In this document: positions 40,120 through 41,478 of the stretch, piece by piece | How positions within the stretch are numbered: position 1 is the stretch's first letter | Layout: each line of letters begins with the position of its first letter | Assembly (NCBI GenBank): GCA_003838065.1 | Contig: QZAC01000184.1 | Coordinates: forward strand, 1-41,478 | Source: Methanocalculus sp. MSAO_Arc2 | GTDB taxonomy: Archaea > Halobacteriota > Methanomicrobia > Methanomicrobiales > Methanocorpusculaceae | Direction of reading: 5' to 3' | Length of the DNA stretch: 41,478 bases | The notes under the pieces: model-generated | What the model was told of the DNA's origin: nothing | The model's database searches: none | What the model saw: only the letters and a program-made list of their open reading frames with translations | Position numbers and translations under genes: made by a program

Positions 40120-41019
40120 CATCCAAAGAAACATGATGTCTTTGTCCTTGACTTCATGAATGATATCGATACGATCCGGGATGCTTTCTCAGACTATTAC
40201 CGCACAACAATACTGAGCGAAGAGACAGATCCAAACAAGCTTCATGATCTAAAAAACGATCTCGATTCGTATCAAATCTATTCCACTTCTAAAATAGATG
40301 AGCTTGTAGCCCTCTACCTGAGAGGGGCGGATCGTGACAGGATTGATCCGATCCTTGATGCCAGTGTCGCCATCTATCGCGAAGAACTTGATGAAAACGG
40401 GCAGATTGATTTTAAAAGCCAAGCCAAGGCATTTGTCCGGACATACGGTTTCCTCGCATCGATTCTCACATATACCAATGCGGAATGGGAGAAACTCTCG
40501 ATCTTCCTTAATTTCCTGATACCAAAGCTGCCTGCACCAAGAGAGGAGGACCTCTCAAAAGGTATCCTGGAAGCAATCGATATGGATAGCTACCGTTCAG
40601 AAAAGCAGGCGGTCGTCAGGATCCAGCTCCCTGATAGTGATGCCAAGATCGAGCCTGTACCAGCATCTGGCGGTGGCAGAAAAATCGAACCAGAGATAGA
40701 CCGTCTCTCAAATATCATCAGGACATTCAATGATCAGTTCTGGAACTATCCATGGACTGACGCTGATCGGGTGGAAAAAATGATTACAGAAGAGATTCCT
40801 GCCAGAGTCGCCGCTGATCCCGCCTACCAGAATGCTAAAAATAATTCTGATAAGCAGAATGCAAGAATTGAGCATGATAAGGCGCTGGCACGAGTGATGA
40901 CAATGATCCTACAAGATGATACAGAACTCTTCAAGCAGTTCATGGACAATGAAGCATTCAAGCGATGGCTGACCGATACGGTGTTTGGGCTGACATATGA
41001 GGAAGGAGCAACTGCATAA
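40105..41019 (+). pseudogene. hsdR: 3' fragment of a type I restriction enzyme R subunit gene (hsdR)
   Basis: The frame from 40105 to the stop at 41019 matches the C-terminal third of HsdR: LNRAHPKKHDVFVLDF, AFSDYYRTT, KAKAFVRTYGFLASIL-type, EKLSIFLNFLIPKLP, SKGILEAIDMDSYR, RIEHDKALARVM and FKRWLTDTVFGLTY. The nuclease and helicase motor domains are missing, and no hsdM or hsdS is nearby. An ATG at 40156 would give a 287-residue protein, probably inactive. The frame is continuous with the end of the proline iminopeptidase remnant, so the two were joined by deletion or recombination. Confidence 0.85.
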
Positions 41020-41478
41020 ACAGAGTGTTCAAACCATCCTCTCCCTCATCCCAAACCGGCTGGACAAACACTCCGCAAGCCAGCCCAACCCCACCATGCA
41101 TGCAACATGCAAGTAGCATACACTTACCGCGCAAGTACCGTGCAGGTACCGTGCAAGTTACATGCAAGTAGCATGCAAGCTGAACCGGCAATAGGATTCC
41201 CTCCTTCTCTAATTATTTCGACAGTGTAGAGACAATTGAACTCACCTACACCACCATACCGTCACCACCAAACAGGATGAACACCCCGCAAGTTGATCCG
41301 CTAAAATCCCCCACCCTTTCCAATCCCCCCGAACCATGGAGGCAATTGAAATCACATTCACTCCCCTCGGATCAGCGCCAAATGGGAGGAAGACCCCACA
41401 AGTTACCCAACAAGCTGCCCCACAAGCCTGCTCCATACCACCCCGCAAGTACCCCGCAAGTTGATCCGCTAAATCCCC
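41020..41478. repeat. non-coding repeat-rich tail (11-bp tandem units and roughly 110-bp repeats)
   Basis: No gene is recognisable. Eight consecutive 11-bp units run from 41098 to 41185, with consensus GCAAGTACCGT/GCAAGTAGCAT. Longer degenerate copies containing CAATTGAA...CACC...CAAA...GGA-GAA-ACCCC-CAAGTT begin near 41232 and 41342, 110 bp apart, with a partial one near 41050-41090. CCCCGCAAGTTGATCCGCTAAA occurs (in parts CCCCGCAAGTTG, ATCCGCTAAA) at about 41284 and again at 41452 to the window end. Confidence 0.7.

Noticed and set aside
35725..41019. Defence island centred on recQ and hsdR
   Set aside because: The hsdR gene is a 3' fragment without hsdM or hsdS, the intervening genes are relics or ordinary membrane proteins, and no other defence gene is recognisable.
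41098..41478. CRISPR array
   Set aside because: The repeats are 11 bp with no spacers, or long and degenerate. There are no regular 25-40 bp repeats separated by unique spacers, and no cas genes.

Overview
The window looks like a chromosome segment of a methanogenic euryarchaeon, most likely order Methanomicrobiales. The evidence is the gene content: cofD for coenzyme F420, an archaeal-type AspRS, a short cobalamin-type methionine synthase, pyruvoyl-dependent arginine decarboxylase, UPF0216 and UPF0316 proteins, the archaeal mevalonate enzymes, and TATA-box promoters that are often leaderless. Genus is not assigned. I recognised no rRNA, tRNA, intact insertion sequence or CRISPR array.

Layout. 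1-0.63 kb: no recognisable gene, one hairpin. 0.69-6.7 kb (+): DtxR-type regulator, SLC13-type permease with RCK_C domains, a persulfide-dioxygenase-like metallo-beta-lactamase (MBL)/double-rhodanese protein with two half-size YeeE/YedE sulfur transporters, then a CPBP membrane protease. 6.8-11.0 kb (-): a tightly packed HD hydrolase, UbiX, UbiD-family decarboxylase and aconitase-X operon. The last three fit the archaeal mevalonate route (phosphomevalonate dehydratase large subunit, anhydromevalonate-phosphate decarboxylase and its prenyl-FMN synthase). 11.2-18.9 kb: cofD, a secreted NHL propeller with a frameshifted PKD domain, UPF0316, arginine decarboxylase, an MBL hydrolase, a secreted repeat protein and class II ribonucleotide reductase.

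The most interesting part is a pair of paralogous three-gene zinc-ribbon cassettes. Cassette 1 (19.0-21.4 kb) stands alone. Cassette 2 (29.9-32.2 kb) continues without a break into a small membrane protein, a helical protein and an SPFH-domain protein with three C-terminal zinc ribbons. Each cassette has members A, B and C, each with an N-terminal zinc ribbon and two hydrophobic-Pro-[Phe/Leu/Ile/Val]-[Trp/Tyr]-type motifs. The whole resembles, without being identical to, the SPFH/zinc-ribbon membrane-stress modules of bacteria (for example YdjGHI with PspA in Bacillus). It is the best candidate here for an undescribed system.

Between the cassettes lie a membrane protein, a secreted protein, aspS with a methionine synthase gene, and a minus-strand operon trpB2 / NAD-kinase-like / degenerate RecA-like ATPase. 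The trpB2 promoter has two identical palindromes containing TGTACA, the known TRP box of the archaeal repressor TrpY.

34.5-41.5 kb is an eroding, accessory-looking region: a short RecQ helicase, an internally deleted SdpI paralog, a decayed short-chain dehydrogenase, an intact SdpI protein, an LCM-type methyltransferase with a duplicated 5' region, a broken proline iminopeptidase fused at a short shared motif to the 3' end of a type I restriction hsdR gene, and a terminal non-coding block of 11-bp and roughly 110-bp repeats.
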